From positions 1 through 33,674 of the forward strand of contig OMUP01000067.1 in assembly GCA_900314255.1 (NCBI GenBank): DNA of 33,674 nucleotides, in the 5' to 3' direction. This document shows positions 22,002 through 31,436 of this stretch, piece after piece. Source of the stretch: an uncultured Lachnospiraceae bacterium (GTDB lineage Bacteria > Bacillota > Clostridia > Lachnospirales > Lachnospiraceae). How positions within the stretch are numbered: position 1 is the stretch's first letter; the number at the start of each line of letters is the position of its first letter. The position numbers were made by a program, and so were the translations under genes. Under the pieces are notes generated by a model. The model searched no databases, was not told the origin of the DNA, and saw nothing but the letters and a program-made list of their open reading frames with translations.

Positions 22002-23609
22002 TTGACAAAAAAGAAAATTGTTCCTGTCATGATCTCTGCGGCCGCTGTCATCTGTCTTCTGATGGCGGCCGCAAGGTTTACGAGTGCGGACACGGTGCAG
22101 GGCACGTTCTGGTCCCTGATGCCGGCTGTCGTCGCCATCGTCCTGGCGCTTGCCACCAAGGAAGTCTACAGCTCCCTGTTCATGGGCATTGTGACCGGCG
22201 CCCTGCTGTTCTCGGGATTTTCGTTTGAAGGTACCTTCACGCATGTCCTGCAGGACGGCTTCATCCACGTTCTCTCTGACCCATACAACGTCGGTATCAT
22301 CATCTTCGTCGTGGTTCTGGGCGCTGTCGTCGCTCTGATGAACCGCACCGGCGGTTCGGCTGCTTTCGGGCACTGGGCCGAAAAGCACATCAAGACGCGC
22401 CGCGGTGCCATGCTGGCAACCACAGCTCTCGGCATCCTGATCTTTATCGACGACGCATTCAACTGTCTCACCGTCGGCAGCGTCATGCGCCCCGTGACAG
22501 ACAAGCATCACGTCTCGCGCGCCAAGCTGGCCTATCTCATCGATTCCACCGCTGCGCCGGTCTGTATCATCGCGCCGATCTCCAGCTGGGCGGCAGCCGT
22601 TTCCGGATTCGTGCCGGCTTCTGACGGACTGAAGATCTTCATCCAGACCATTCCATTCAACTTCTACGCACTGCTCACGCTTGTCATGATGTTCGGGCTG
22701 TCCATCCTGCGGGTTGACTTCGGTCCCATGCTGACCCATGAGCAGAATGCTCTGAAAGGCGATCTCTACACGACGCCGGAGCGGCCCTATGCGCAGGAAG
22801 AAAACAGCGACAAAACGAACGGAAACGGGCGGATCGCAGACCTGGTTTTCCCGATTATTGTAACGGTTGTGTGCTGTGTACTCGGCATGCTCTACTCAGG
22901 CGGTTTCTTCTCCGGCACCGGTTTTGTCGAAGCCTTTGCCGGCAGTGACGCATCCGTCGGACTGTCCCTCGGATCAATCTTTGCGATCATCATCATCATT
23001 TTCTACTACTGCCTGCGCCGCTCGCTCTCCTTCCACGACTGCATGGAGTGCCTTCCGGCCGGCTTCAAGGTCATGGTTCCGGCGCTCCTGATCCTGTCCT
23101 TTGCCTGGACGCTCAAGGCCATGACAGACTCGCTGGGCGCGTCGGACTTCGTCCGGATGGTCGTGAAAGGACCTGCGTCCGGATTCGTATCCATGCTCCC
23201 GGCCATCATCTTCCTCATCGCTGTGGGCATTTCCTTCGCGACGGGTACGAGCTGGGGAACCTTCGGGATTCTGATTCCGATTGTTGTGGATTGTTTCATC
23301 GGTTCGGATTACAACATGATGATTATCTCGATGGCAGCCTGCATGGCGGGATCTGTGTGCGGCGACCATTGCTCGCCGATTTCGGATACAACCATCATGT
23401 CAAGCGCCGGCGCACAGTGCGCGCACATCAATCATGTGACCACACAGCTGCCATATGCGCTTGTATGCGCAGCAATATCGTTCGTCTCCTACATCATCGC
23501 CGGTTTCACCAAAAACGCCGCGATTTCACTTGCCGCCGGCGGAGGGCTGATGATCGGGCTCCTGGCCATTCTGCGGCTGCGGGAGAACAAAAAAGGGATT
23601 TCAGACTGA
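22002..23609 (+). CDS. NhaC-family antiporter, first of a tandem pair
   Basis: This 535-residue integral membrane protein has about a dozen hydrophobic helices and belongs to the NhaC-type Na+/H+ antiporter family (COG1757). That family also includes exchangers of organic acids such as malate/lactate, so the substrate is open. Recognisable conserved segments are GTFWSLMPAVVAIVLAL, MNRTGGSAAFG, GILIFIDDAFNCLTVGSVMRP, TGTSWGTFGILIPIV and CGDHCSPISDTTIMSSAGA. The start is TTG at 22002, preceded by AAGGGG; a TTG just before it runs into a stop. It is 42 bases after dapL and 56 before a close paralogue of the same length. Confidence 0.88.
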   Translation: MTKKKIVPVMISAAAVICLLMAAARFTSADTVQGTFWSLMPAVVAIVLALATKEVYSSLFMGIVTGALLFSGFSFEGTFTHVLQDGFIHVLSDPYNVGIIIFVVVLGAVVALMNRTGGSAAFGHWAEKHIKTRRGAMLATTALGILIFIDDAFNCLTVGSVMRPVTDKHHVSRAKLAYLIDSTAAPVCIIAPISSWAAAVSGFVPASDGLKIFIQTIPFNFYALLTLVMMFGLSILRVDFGPMLTHEQNALKGDLYTTPERPYAQEENSDKTNGNGRIADLVFPIIVTVVCCVLGMLYSGGFFSGTGFVEAFAGSDASVGLSLGSIFAIIIIIFYYCLRRSLSFHDCMECLPAGFKVMVPALLILSFAWTLKAMTDSLGASDFVRMVVKGPASGFVSMLPAIIFLIAVGISFATGTSWGTFGILIPIVVDCFIGSDYNMMIISMAACMAGSVCGDHCSPISDTTIMSSAGAQCAHINHVTTQLPYALVCAAISFVSYIIAGFTKNAAISLAAGGGLMIGLLAILRLRENKKGISD

Positions 23610-23665
23610 TCCCGGATACAAAATAGTTGCCGTCCGTAAATTATTGGCGGCAGGGGGAAAATTCT

Positions 23666-25273
23666 TTGAAAAAATCACAGAAAATAACGGTTATCACGGC
23701 GGCAGCGGCCGTCATCGTGTTTCTCATCGTTTCCTGCCGTCTGACGACGGCGGAAAGTGTCCAGGGCTCTTTCTGGGCTCTGACTCCGCCTCTCATCGCC
23801 ATCGTTCTGGCGCTCGCCACAAAAGAGGTTTACAGTTCTCTGTTCCTTGGTATCGTGGCCGGTGCGCTGCTGTACTCTGGTTTTTCCTTTGAGGGAACGT
23901 TTAATCACGTACTGCAGGACGGCCTGATCAGTGTGCTTTCGGATCCCTCCAATGTCGGCATCCTGATCTTCCTTGTCGTTCTTGGGTGCGTCGTTTCTCT
24001 GATGAACCGCACCGGCGGTTCGGCGGCTTTCGGCCGCTGGGCAGCCGGACACATCAAGACCCGCCGCGGCGCCATGCTGGCCACCACTGTTCTGGGAATC
24101 CTGATCTTCATCGACGACTATTTCAACTGTCTCACTGTCGGCAGTGTCATGCGCCCGGTGACCGACAAACACCATGTGTCCCGCGCCAAGCTGGCGTATC
24201 TGATTGACGCCACTGCGGCTCCGGTCTGCATCATTGCGCCGATTTCCAGCTGGGCCGCCGCCGTTTCCGGCTTCGTGCCCAACTCCGACGGAATCCGCAT
24301 CTTCGTTCAGACCATTCCGTTCAACTTCTATGCTCTGCTCACCATCGCGATGATGCTGGGCCTCTCGATCCTGCGGGTTGACTTCGGACCGATGCTCGTC
24401 CACGAGCAGAATGCCCTGAAGGGCGACCTCTACACCACGCCCGACCGCCCGTACGCAAACGCGGCGGATGAGGACAAGACACACGGCCACGGCCATGTGA
24501 TCGATCTCGTTTTCCCGATCCTTGCCATCGTCGTATGCTGCGTTCTGGGCATGCTCTACTCCGGCGGATTCTTCTCCGGCACCGGATTTGTGGACGCCTT
24601 CGCAGCCAGCGATGCCTCTGTCGGTCTGTCTCTGGGCTCAATCTTCGCCCTGATTCTCGTCGTGGCGTTCTGCTGCATCCGCCGCTCGCTCACCTTTTCC
24701 GAGTGCATGGACTGCCTGCCGTCCGGCTTCAAGTCCATGGTTCCGGCCATCCTGATTCTGACATTTGCCTGGACGCTCAAGGCCATGACCGATTCTCTGG
24801 GCGCATCTGCATTTGTCAAGGCCGTGGTGAGCGGTTCCGCGTCCGGTTTCATTTCCATGCTTCCGGCCATCATCTTCCTGATCGCGGTCGGCATCTCCTT
24901 CGCGACGGGCACAAGCTGGGGCACGTTCGGCATTCTGATCCCGATCGTCGTGGACTGCTTTGAGAGCACCGACTACACGATGATGATCATCGCGATGGCG
25001 GCCTGCATGGCCGGCTCTGTGTGCGGCGACCACTGCTCGCCGATCTCGGACACGACCATCATGTCCAGCGCCGGAGCCCAGTGCTCGCACATCAATCACG
25101 TGACCACGCAGTTGCCGTACGCACTCGTGTGCGCCGGCATCTCCTTCGTCGGCTACGTCATCGCCGGCTTCACCAAGAACGGCGTTCTGTCGCTGTCCGT
25201 CAGCCTCGGCCTGCTCGTCACTCTTCTGGCCGTGCTGCGTCTGCGCGAAAACAAAAAAGGAATCTCTGACTGA
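23666..25273 (+). CDS. NhaC-family antiporter, second of a tandem pair
   Basis: A paralogue of the preceding gene, alike at about four of five residues by eye, with the same length (535) and the same order of conserved segments. It too begins with TTG, at 23666 after AGGGGG; an earlier in-frame start at 23627 has no ribosome site and no match to the neighbour. The two differ most in the N-terminal signal-like helix, and around residues 255-280 in a hydrophilic loop (RPYANAADEDKTHG against RPYAQEENSDKTNG), and in the last helix. The pair looks like an old tandem duplication. It may permit differing ion or pH preference, or higher dosage. Confidence 0.88.
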   Translation: MKKSQKITVITAAAAVIVFLIVSCRLTTAESVQGSFWALTPPLIAIVLALATKEVYSSLFLGIVAGALLYSGFSFEGTFNHVLQDGLISVLSDPSNVGILIFLVVLGCVVSLMNRTGGSAAFGRWAAGHIKTRRGAMLATTVLGILIFIDDYFNCLTVGSVMRPVTDKHHVSRAKLAYLIDATAAPVCIIAPISSWAAAVSGFVPNSDGIRIFVQTIPFNFYALLTIAMMLGLSILRVDFGPMLVHEQNALKGDLYTTPDRPYANAADEDKTHGHGHVIDLVFPILAIVVCCVLGMLYSGGFFSGTGFVDAFAASDASVGLSLGSIFALILVVAFCCIRRSLTFSECMDCLPSGFKSMVPAILILTFAWTLKAMTDSLGASAFVKAVVSGSASGFISMLPAIIFLIAVGISFATGTSWGTFGILIPIVVDCFESTDYTMMIIAMAACMAGSVCGDHCSPISDTTIMSSAGAQCSHINHVTTQLPYALVCAGISFVGYVIAGFTKNGVLSLSVSLGLLVTLLAVLRLRENKKGISD

Positions 25274-25339
25274 ACCCTTCCTTATCAATTGCCCTGCCGG
25301 GCCTGCACTTTTCAAGTTCACGAGGTATACTTTCAGATT

Positions 25340-26704
25340 ATGAAAACGGATATGACAAGGGGCGGCATCATCGGCATCATTCTCCGCTTTACCCTGCCGC
25401 TGTTTGTGGGAAATGTCTTCCAGACGCTTTACAACATGGCTGACACCATCATCGTGGGCCGCACGGTCGGAGAAGGCGCGCTGGCCGCCGTCGGGTCAAC
25501 CGGCACGATCATGTTCCTGATGCAGGGCTTCGCCGTAGGTCTCACCACCGGATTCACGGTGCTGACCAGCCAGGCCTTCGGAGCCGGCGACGAAAGACGC
25601 ATGCGCCACTCCGTCGCCAACTCCTGCCTTCTCTCCCTTATCTCGGCAGCTCTCATCACGGCAGTCTTCCTGCTCGTCATGAATCCGCTGCTGCACGTGA
25701 TGAACACGCCGGACAACATCTTTGCCGACGCCTGCACGTACATCTCCATCATCGCGTGGGGGCTCATCGCCTGTGTAGCGTACAACCTGGGGAGCGCCCT
25801 GCTGCGCGCCGTCGGAAACAGCCGTGTGCCGCTGTACACGCTGCTCTTCTCCGCCGGTCTGAACGTCGTACTGGACCTCGTGTGCATCATCAACTTCCAC
25901 ATGGGAGTTGCCGGTGCTGCGGTCGCGACCGACATTTCTCAGGCGCTGTCCGCCATCATCTGCTTTCTGTACATTTACAAAAAAGAAAAATCTCTTCTCC
26001 CGCAGAGAGGCGAGTGGAAGATCTACCGGAAGGACACCGGCGTTCAGATGAGCGTTGCGCTCCCGATGGCCCTGCAGTTCGGCATCACGGCCTCCGGGAC
26101 GATGATCATGCAGTCTGCCATCAACATCTTCGGTTCCACCGCCGTCGCCGCCATCACAGCCGGCGGCAAGTTTCAGGGCATGCTCAGCCAGGGAATGCAG
26201 TCCATGGGCCAGACCATGGCAACTTTCTCCGGGCAGAACTTCGGCGCCGGAAAATTCTCCCGCGTGAGAAAGAGCGTGCGCGACGCCCTTGTCATCGAGA
26301 TTCTCTACTCGCTGATAAGCGGCGTCCTCGCGTGGTTCTTAACGCCGGCGACCCTCGGATTCTTCTTTTCCGGCGACACGGACATCGCGTCGCTCGTCCC
26401 CTGGGCCAACGCGTATGTCCACCTGTGCGTCACCTGCTACATTCCGCTTTCGATGATCTTCATCTTCCGCAACGTGATGCAGGGATGCGGCTACGGCTTC
26501 CTGCCCATGATGGGCGGCGTGGTCGAGTTCTTCAGCCGCCTGCTGATGGCATGGCTTGCCATGAAGACGCTCAATTCCACCTTTGCCGTCGCCTGTGATC
26601 CTTTCGCGTGGCTCACTGCCGGCATCTTCACCGGAGTATCCTACCTGTTCGTCATGAAAGATATCCGGAAAAAACACGGCGAAGGAGTGCCGGACGAGGG
26701 TTGA
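25340..26704 (+). CDS. MATE-family multidrug exporter
   Basis: A 454-residue membrane transporter with 12 predicted helices in two similar halves, of the MATE type (NorM/MepA-like), which exports drugs or metabolites in exchange for Na+ or H+. It begins MKTDMTRGGIIGIILRFTLPL, and the typical FQTLYNMADTIIVGR sequence follows. The second half starts near VQMSVALPMALQFGI, with QGMLSQGMQSMGQTMATFSGQNFGAG. The start ATG at 25340 is chosen from the family N-terminus; the best ribosome site, GAGG, is a little far (about 14 bases), and an ATG four codons on is possible. It follows the NhaC pair and ends in a strong terminator. Confidence 0.9.
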   Translation: MKTDMTRGGIIGIILRFTLPLFVGNVFQTLYNMADTIIVGRTVGEGALAAVGSTGTIMFLMQGFAVGLTTGFTVLTSQAFGAGDERRMRHSVANSCLLSLISAALITAVFLLVMNPLLHVMNTPDNIFADACTYISIIAWGLIACVAYNLGSALLRAVGNSRVPLYTLLFSAGLNVVLDLVCIINFHMGVAGAAVATDISQALSAIICFLYIYKKEKSLLPQRGEWKIYRKDTGVQMSVALPMALQFGITASGTMIMQSAINIFGSTAVAAITAGGKFQGMLSQGMQSMGQTMATFSGQNFGAGKFSRVRKSVRDALVIEILYSLISGVLAWFLTPATLGFFFSGDTDIASLVPWANAYVHLCVTCYIPLSMIFIFRNVMQGCGYGFLPMMGGVVEFFSRLLMAWLAMKTLNSTFAVACDPFAWLTAGIFTGVSYLFVMKDIRKKHGEGVPDEG

Positions 26705-26726
26705 TCCCCTCTCCGGCACTTTTTTA
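26686..26726 (+). terminator. Terminator of the MATE gene
   Basis: AGTGCCGGA (26686-26694) pairs perfectly with TCCGGCACT (26712-26720), with a further GAGGG/CCCTC stem inside, followed by TTTTTA. The MATE stop codon sits in its loop and the convergent dinB stop in its T-run. Confidence 0.88.
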
Positions 26727-28040
26727 TTTATCGTTTTTTATAGTGCTTCCCCTGACAACTGTACCGTCGCCAAACCGGGCGTTCAGCTCGCGGCTCATTT
26801 TCTCAAGTTTCGCCTGTTTATCTCTGCGTTTTGCCTGCCTCTGCTCTTCCTGCCTGCGCCTGCGGTTTTGCTCTTCCTCTTCCTCGATCTGCTGTGCCAG
26901 ATCCGTAAGACTCATCTGCCGGAACCGGCCGTCGGAAAGCTTCGTGGCGCCTACGCCGACAAGCCGCACCTTCTGTCCGGCATGAAAATATCCGTCATCG
27001 CCGCCGCACATCTGCCAGTAGCCTTCCAGGGCCACCCGGCAGACCGCATCCGTGTCGTTCACCGGATCCTTCAGGCTCAGGCTTCTTGAATGGCGCCGGA
27101 AATCATCCGTTTTGACCGTGACGGTTATGGTCTGCGCGAACACTCCCTCCTGCCTCAGGCGCGCCGAGACACGCTCAGAAAGACGCCGGATGACTTCCTT
27201 TGCCTGCGCCTCGTCTCCCGGGCCAAGGTCAGATGGAACCGTCGTCTCCGCCGACATGCTGAGCGCGTCACGGTCATCGGTGTGAATGATGTCCGAACCG
27301 CGTCCGTTGGCGCTCTCATAGATGTAAATGCCGCCTTTCACGCCGAAGCTGGCTTTCAGCACCTCCACATCCATGGCGGCCGCCTGACCGATGGTGGAAG
27401 CGCCCAGCCGCCGCAGCTGCTGCGCTGTAGACGGGCCGGCGCCGTACAGCGACTCAACCGGCAGCGGCCACATCTTTTTCGGAACCTCCTCCGGAAACAA
27501 AGTGTGCGTCTTGTCCGGCTTTGCAAAGTCGCTTGCCATCTTGGCCAGAAGACGGTTCGTGGAAATGCCGACATTTACCGTGAACCCGAGCGTTTCGCGC
27601 ACCGAGCGCCGGATTTCGTCAGCTGCCCGCACACTCCATGTGCGGCTGCTTTCTCCTGCACGGGCAAACCGCCCGGCCGCGTCCGTCATATCGAGATAAC
27701 ACTCATCGATGCTCAGCTGCTCCTGAACGGGCGAAAACTCCCGCAGAAGTTCCATGAGGCGTTCTGACTCCTCGTGGTACGTCTCAAAATCCGGCGGTTC
27801 AATGACAAGATTTGGGCAGATGCGCAGAGCCTCAGCCACCGTCATCGCCGTGTGGATCCCCATTTTCTTTGCCGGCAGCGACTTCGCCGTCACGATGCCG
27901 TGGCGCTTTTTCTCGTCGCCGCCGATGATTGACGGAATCAGCCGCAGATCCGGGCTGTGCGGGTTTTCGCGCAGCTTTTTCACCGCGCTCCAGGACAGAA
28001 AGGCGCTGTTGACATCAACGTGAAATATCGTCCGCTCCGT
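26724..28040 (-). CDS. dinB: DNA polymerase IV (Y family) with no normal start codon
   Basis: DinB is an error-prone polymerase used to bypass damaged bases. Family motifs are present: FHVDVNSAFLSW with the first catalytic Asp, GIVTAKSLPAKKMGI, SIDECYLDMT with the second Asp and Glu, and the PVESLYGAGPSTAQQL helix-hairpin-helix region, then the little-finger domain. The first GTG (27983) would remove the first catalytic Asp, so translation must begin earlier. The frame stays open to a TAG at 28055-28053, but holds no ATG, GTG or TTG before 27983. The best match to the family N-terminus puts the start at ACG (28040), with AGGAGG eight bases upstream; ATA at 28028, with GGAG before it, is the alternative. 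It overlaps the end of the EamA gene by 26 bases. Confidence 0.85.
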   Translation of the reverse strand, partial: TERTIFHVDVNSAFLSWSAVKKLRENPHSPDLRLIPSIIGGDEKKRHGIVTAKSLPAKKMGIHTAMTVAEALRICPNLVIEPPDFETYHEESERLMELLREFSPVQEQLSIDECYLDMTDAAGRFARAGESSRTWSVRAADEIRRSVRETLGFTVNVGISTNRLLAKMASDFAKPDKTHTLFPEEVPKKMWPLPVESLYGAGPSTAQQLRRLGASTIGQAAAMDVEVLKASFGVKGGIYIYESANGRGSDIIHTDDRDALSMSAETTVPSDLGPGDEAQAKEVIRRLSERVSARLRQEGVFAQTITVTVKTDDFRRHSRSLSLKDPVNDTDAVCRVALEGYWQMCGGDDGYFHAGQKVRLVGVGATKLSDGRFRQMSLTDLAQQIEEEEEQNRRRRQEEQRQAKRRDKQAKLEKMSRELNARFGDGTVVRGSTIKNDK

Positions 28041-28962
28041 GAGCCTTCCCTCCTATCGCACTGAAATCGATATTGGACAGCACAATCGCCGCAAACATAA
28101 TGGCACACCCGGCAAATTCGCGCACACTCAGCTCCTGTCCCTGCACAAGCCATCCGGCCAGCGCGCCGAACACGCTTTCCAGACACATCGCCAGGCTTGC
28201 GACCGTCGGATTCAGGTGCCGCTGCCCCACGATCTGCAGCGTATACGCGACGCCTGTGGAGAGTACACCCGCGTACAGAAGCGACGGAAGCGCAGTCAGG
28301 ATAGAGGAAAGAGACGGCTTCTCAAATATCAGCATGAAAATTGTCGCAAGCAGCCCCATGGAAAATGTCTGCCACCACGCCAGCCGGATTCCGTCCACCA
28401 TCTGCACACTGTAATTGATCGAGAGAATCTGCATGGAAAAGAACACCGTGCTCGAAAGCGTCACGAGATCTCCGTACCCGAACCCGGATTCGCCCGGCCG
28501 GATGCAGAGCAGATAAAGGCCGGCGACAGACATCGCCACGCATATCCACACCTTTGCGCTCGGAAATTTCTTCGCGAAAATCGAGAACACCGGGACCAGC
28601 ACCACATACATAGCCGTTATGAAGCTGGATTTCGCTGTTGTCGTATACGCGATGCCGAGCTGCTGCAGAAAACTGGCGATAAAAAGAAAAGTCCCGCACA
28701 GGAACCCGAGTCCGATGAGCTGCCGCCACTGCGGGAAATTTTCCGGCTTTGCCGTCCGGCCCGTCCGGCGGACAAGTGCCCGGTCATTGGCCCTGACCAC
28801 AAAATACAGAAAAACAATCCCGATCCAGCCGCGCCCGGCCAGGAACGTGTACGGCCCGATGATCTTCGCCCCTTCGCTCTGCGCGACAAATGTAGTCCCC
28901 CACAGAAACGCCGCGAACACCAGCGCCAGCGTATTGATAACTTCCGTCCTCTTGCTGCTCAC
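28015..28962 (-). CDS. EamA/DMT-family transporter
   Basis: A 315-residue membrane protein with ten hydrophobic helices and two EamA repeats, belonging to the drug/metabolite transporter superfamily. The first repeat shows AAFLWGTTFVAQSEGAK, and the second begins near GDLVTLSSTVFFSMQILSI, with LLYAGVLSTGVAYTLQIVGQ and SVFGALAGWL later; these segments are characteristic. Substrates of the family range from amino acids to nucleosides; nothing here picks one. The start is GTG at 28962 with GGGAG upstream. The dinB gene begins within its last 26 bases, so the two are probably translated from one transcript. The gap to phoR (28963-29057) has no clear terminator. Confidence 0.87.
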   Translation of the reverse strand: MSSKRTEVINTLALVFAAFLWGTTFVAQSEGAKIIGPYTFLAGRGWIGIVFLYFVVRANDRALVRRTGRTAKPENFPQWRQLIGLGFLCGTFLFIASFLQQLGIAYTTTAKSSFITAMYVVLVPVFSIFAKKFPSAKVWICVAMSVAGLYLLCIRPGESGFGYGDLVTLSSTVFFSMQILSINYSVQMVDGIRLAWWQTFSMGLLATIFMLIFEKPSLSSILTALPSLLYAGVLSTGVAYTLQIVGQRHLNPTVASLAMCLESVFGALAGWLVQGQELSVREFAGCAIMFAAIVLSNIDFSAIGGKAHGADDISR

Positions 28963-29057
28963 AGACCTTCTCCCGTCAGTAAAACACAGATCAATTCAAA
29001 CACAATCAGTTTATCACAAAACCGCTCTGTTCTGTGCCTGGCAGTGGAAAGCTCTTT

Positions 29058-30752
29058 TTACACGATCATCGGTGCCTTTTCATCCGGCGCTTTCTCCGGG
29101 AAAATCACCGTAAACGTGCTTCCCTCGCCAAGCCGGCTGTCGAGTCTGATCTGCGCGTTCTGGAGCATCGCAGCGTGCTTGACGATGGCAAGCCCGAGAC
29201 CCGTTCCTCCGATCTCGCGCGACCGGCTCTTGTCGCCCCGGTAGAACCGCTCGAAGATGCGGGACTGGTCTTCCTCTGGAATGCCGATACCGTTGTCAGC
29301 GACTTTCAGCGTAACTGTGTGCGCCCCGGCGTGCAGGCTCACATGCACTGCTCCGCCTTCCTTATTGTACTTGATGGCGTTGTCGACCAGATTGAAGATG
29401 ATGCTCTCTGTCAGCCGCGCCACGCCGTAATAGATCACCTCGCCGTCCGATTCGAGGCTGACACTCACGTGCTTCTTTTCGGCCTCATGCGACAGGCTTT
29501 CGATGACCTTATTTGTCATGAGACACATGTCGATCTTAACGCAGTTCATGTCAACGGCTCCCTCGTCCAGGTGCGAGATGTACAGAATGTCCTGAACCAG
29601 CGTGATCATGCGCTGCACCTGCGTGTAAATCAGGTGCACAAACTTTTTCTGATCCTCCGGTTTCACGCCGCCGCTCTCCAGCATCTCCGCACAGCCGGAA
29701 ATCGTGTGAAGCGGCGTCTTGAGCTCATGGGACACATTGGCCGTGAATTCGCGGCGCATCTGCTCCGCCGTCTCGCGCTCCGTGACATCAAAGAGCAGGA
29801 CCACCGTCCCGATGACTTTCCTTCCGTCCAGAACCGGCGTCACGTCCACCTGATAGCTGAGCCGGTCATACGGCAGCACCGTCTCGCCGTGCTCGCCTTC
29901 CAGGAGCGCCCCTGCCAGAACCTTCCGGAATTTCTCGCGCCTCTCCAGCGCCAGGATGTCTGTTCCGATATAGACATCTCCGGCATTCAGAAGCTTTCCG
30001 GCCTTGTTGTTCATGTTCAGGATGCGGCCTTCCTCGTCAAGCAGAATCAGTCCTTCCGCCATGTGCTGGGTGACCGCCGTGAAATCCCGCTCAATCCGCA
30101 CCAGACGGCCCTTCTCATCCGCAATCTGCTTCTGCTGGACGTAGATGCGCTTGAGCAGCGGACTGATCTCCTCGTACTCGTTGTTCTCCATCGGGTGATC
30201 CAGATCAAGCTGGTTGAGCGGCTGTGTGATGTGCTTTGCGACGCGCCTCGCGGCAAACCACATGCACACCATCAGAATGATGATGAGCATCAGGACAAAT
30301 GGAATCATCCCCGCCGCAATATTCAGTGCCGTGTCTCTTGGCTCCGCGACCCGAAGCACCGTCCCGTCAGAAAGCCTCTCGGCACAGTAGACAAACGATT
30401 TGAGCAGTGTCCCTGAAAAACGGATGCTCGTGCCTTCGCCGTCCGCCAGAGCCGCCTTCACTTCCGGCCTGTCGGCGTGATTTTCTAGTGTCACTGCGTC
30501 CGCTTCACTGTCATAGAGCACCTGTCCGTCTGATGCAATCAGTGTCACACGCGTGGTGTCAAGATCCAGCTTTTCCAGATACGAGATGCCATCCGCCTCC
30601 ACACCCTGCGCCGCCAGTTTGGCCTCGGAACGCACCTGGCCTTCCTGAACCACGCCGAAATAGCTGTACAGAATTCCCAGGACCGCCGCAAACGCCGCCA
30701 CAAGCGCGATGGTGATCAGGATCTGCATGTGTTTGAAAATCTGCTTCGTCAT
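29058..30752 (-). CDS. phoR: Phosphate-regulon sensor histidine kinase
   Basis: PhoR senses phosphate status through PhoU and the Pst transporter and phosphorylates PhoB. The 564-residue protein has one N-terminal membrane span (10-32), an extracytoplasmic sensor to about residue 145, and a second span (147-168). A HAMP-like linker (KHITQPLNQLDL) and a PAS domain (about 220-325) follow. The kinase core has the H-box FTANVSHELKTPLHT (phosphoacceptor His342), N-box LVDNAIKYN, and ATP-binding DNGIGIP and GTGLGLAIVK. The start ATG at 30752 overlaps the phoB stop codon (ATGA), the usual sign of translational coupling. Of the phosphate genes in view, it is the last. Confidence 0.92.
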   Translation of the reverse strand: MTKQIFKHMQILITIALVAAFAAVLGILYSYFGVVQEGQVRSEAKLAAQGVEADGISYLEKLDLDTTRVTLIASDGQVLYDSEADAVTLENHADRPEVKAALADGEGTSIRFSGTLLKSFVYCAERLSDGTVLRVAEPRDTALNIAAGMIPFVLMLIIILMVCMWFAARRVAKHITQPLNQLDLDHPMENNEYEEISPLLKRIYVQQKQIADEKGRLVRIERDFTAVTQHMAEGLILLDEEGRILNMNNKAGKLLNAGDVYIGTDILALERREKFRKVLAGALLEGEHGETVLPYDRLSYQVDVTPVLDGRKVIGTVVLLFDVTERETAEQMRREFTANVSHELKTPLHTISGCAEMLESGGVKPEDQKKFVHLIYTQVQRMITLVQDILYISHLDEGAVDMNCVKIDMCLMTNKVIESLSHEAEKKHVSVSLESDGEVIYYGVARLTESIIFNLVDNAIKYNKEGGAVHVSLHAGAHTVTLKVADNGIGIPEEDQSRIFERFYRGDKSRSREIGGTGLGLAIVKHAAMLQNAQIRLDSRLGEGSTFTVIFPEKAPDEKAPMIV

Positions 30753-31429
30753 GAGGCGTCAGCCTCCAGCTTGTAGCCCAGTCCGCGGATCGTCTGAATC
30801 ATCGATCCATATTGTCCCAGCTTTGTGCGCAGCGTCCCGATGTGGACATCGACCGTGCGCGTGTCTCCCGTGTACTCCGAATTCCACACGCGGGCAAGCA
30901 GCGTCTCCCGGTCAAACACCCGGCCCGGATACTCCATGAAAAGTTCCAGCAGGCCGTACTCCTTCAGTGTAAGATCGATCTTCTCGCCGTCCACCGTCAC
31001 CGTGTGCTCCGTGCGGTTCACACTCACACCTTCTGCACTCAGCACCGGCGCTTCCGCCGCCTTTGCGGATGTGCGCCGCAGCACGGCGCGCACTCTCGAA
31101 ACCATCTCCATCATGCCGAACGGCTTGACCAGATAATCATCCGCTCCGAGATCCAGCCCCCTTACTTTGTCAAACTCTGTCCCCTTCGCCGTGGTCATGA
31201 TCACGGGGATGTCGGCGCTGGCAGGGTCACTTTTCAGCTTTCTGAGAATGGTAATTCCGTCGTCTCCGGGGAGCATAATGTCAAGCAGGACCAGCTCCGG
31301 GCGCTGGGTACCCAGTGCCTGGAAAAAACTCCTGCCGTCCGCAAACAGCTCAACCCCGTAGCCCGACGTCTCCAGTGCGTAGGCCTCCAGATTTCCGGCG
31401 GCCTCGTCATCCTCAACACAATAGATCAT
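30749..31429 (-). CDS. phoB: Phosphate-regulon response regulator
   Basis: PhoB is an OmpR-type activator of phosphate-starvation genes. The 226-residue protein has a receiver domain with acidic residues 6-8, the phosphoacceptor Asp50 (LVLLDIMLPG), Thr79 and Lys102 (VKPFG), and a winged-helix domain (about 130-226) with LTLKEYGLLELFMEYPGRVF and the VDVHIGTLRTKLG recognition helix. The ATG at 31429 with GAGG upstream is preferred over a reading that starts eleven codons earlier in phoU. It is seven bases after phoU and overlaps phoR by four bases. PHO boxes would lie upstream of the pst genes outside this window. Confidence 0.93.
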   Translation of the reverse strand: MIYCVEDDEAAGNLEAYALETSGYGVELFADGRSFFQALGTQRPELVLLDIMLPGDDGITILRKLKSDPASADIPVIMTTAKGTEFDKVRGLDLGADDYLVKPFGMMEMVSRVRAVLRRTSAKAAEAPVLSAEGVSVNRTEHTVTVDGEKIDLTLKEYGLLELFMEYPGRVFDRETLLARVWNSEYTGDTRTVDVHIGTLRTKLGQYGSMIQTIRGLGYKLEADAS

Positions 31430-31436
31430 GACAACC

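Noticed and set aside
22002-25273. Assembly duplication of one NhaC gene
   Set aside because: The copies differ at many positions throughout, including synonymous sites and loop sequences, so they are real paralogues.
29034-30416. Plus-strand open frame of 460 codons opposite phoR
   Set aside because: Antisense to a complete histidine kinase; no domain or ribosome site.
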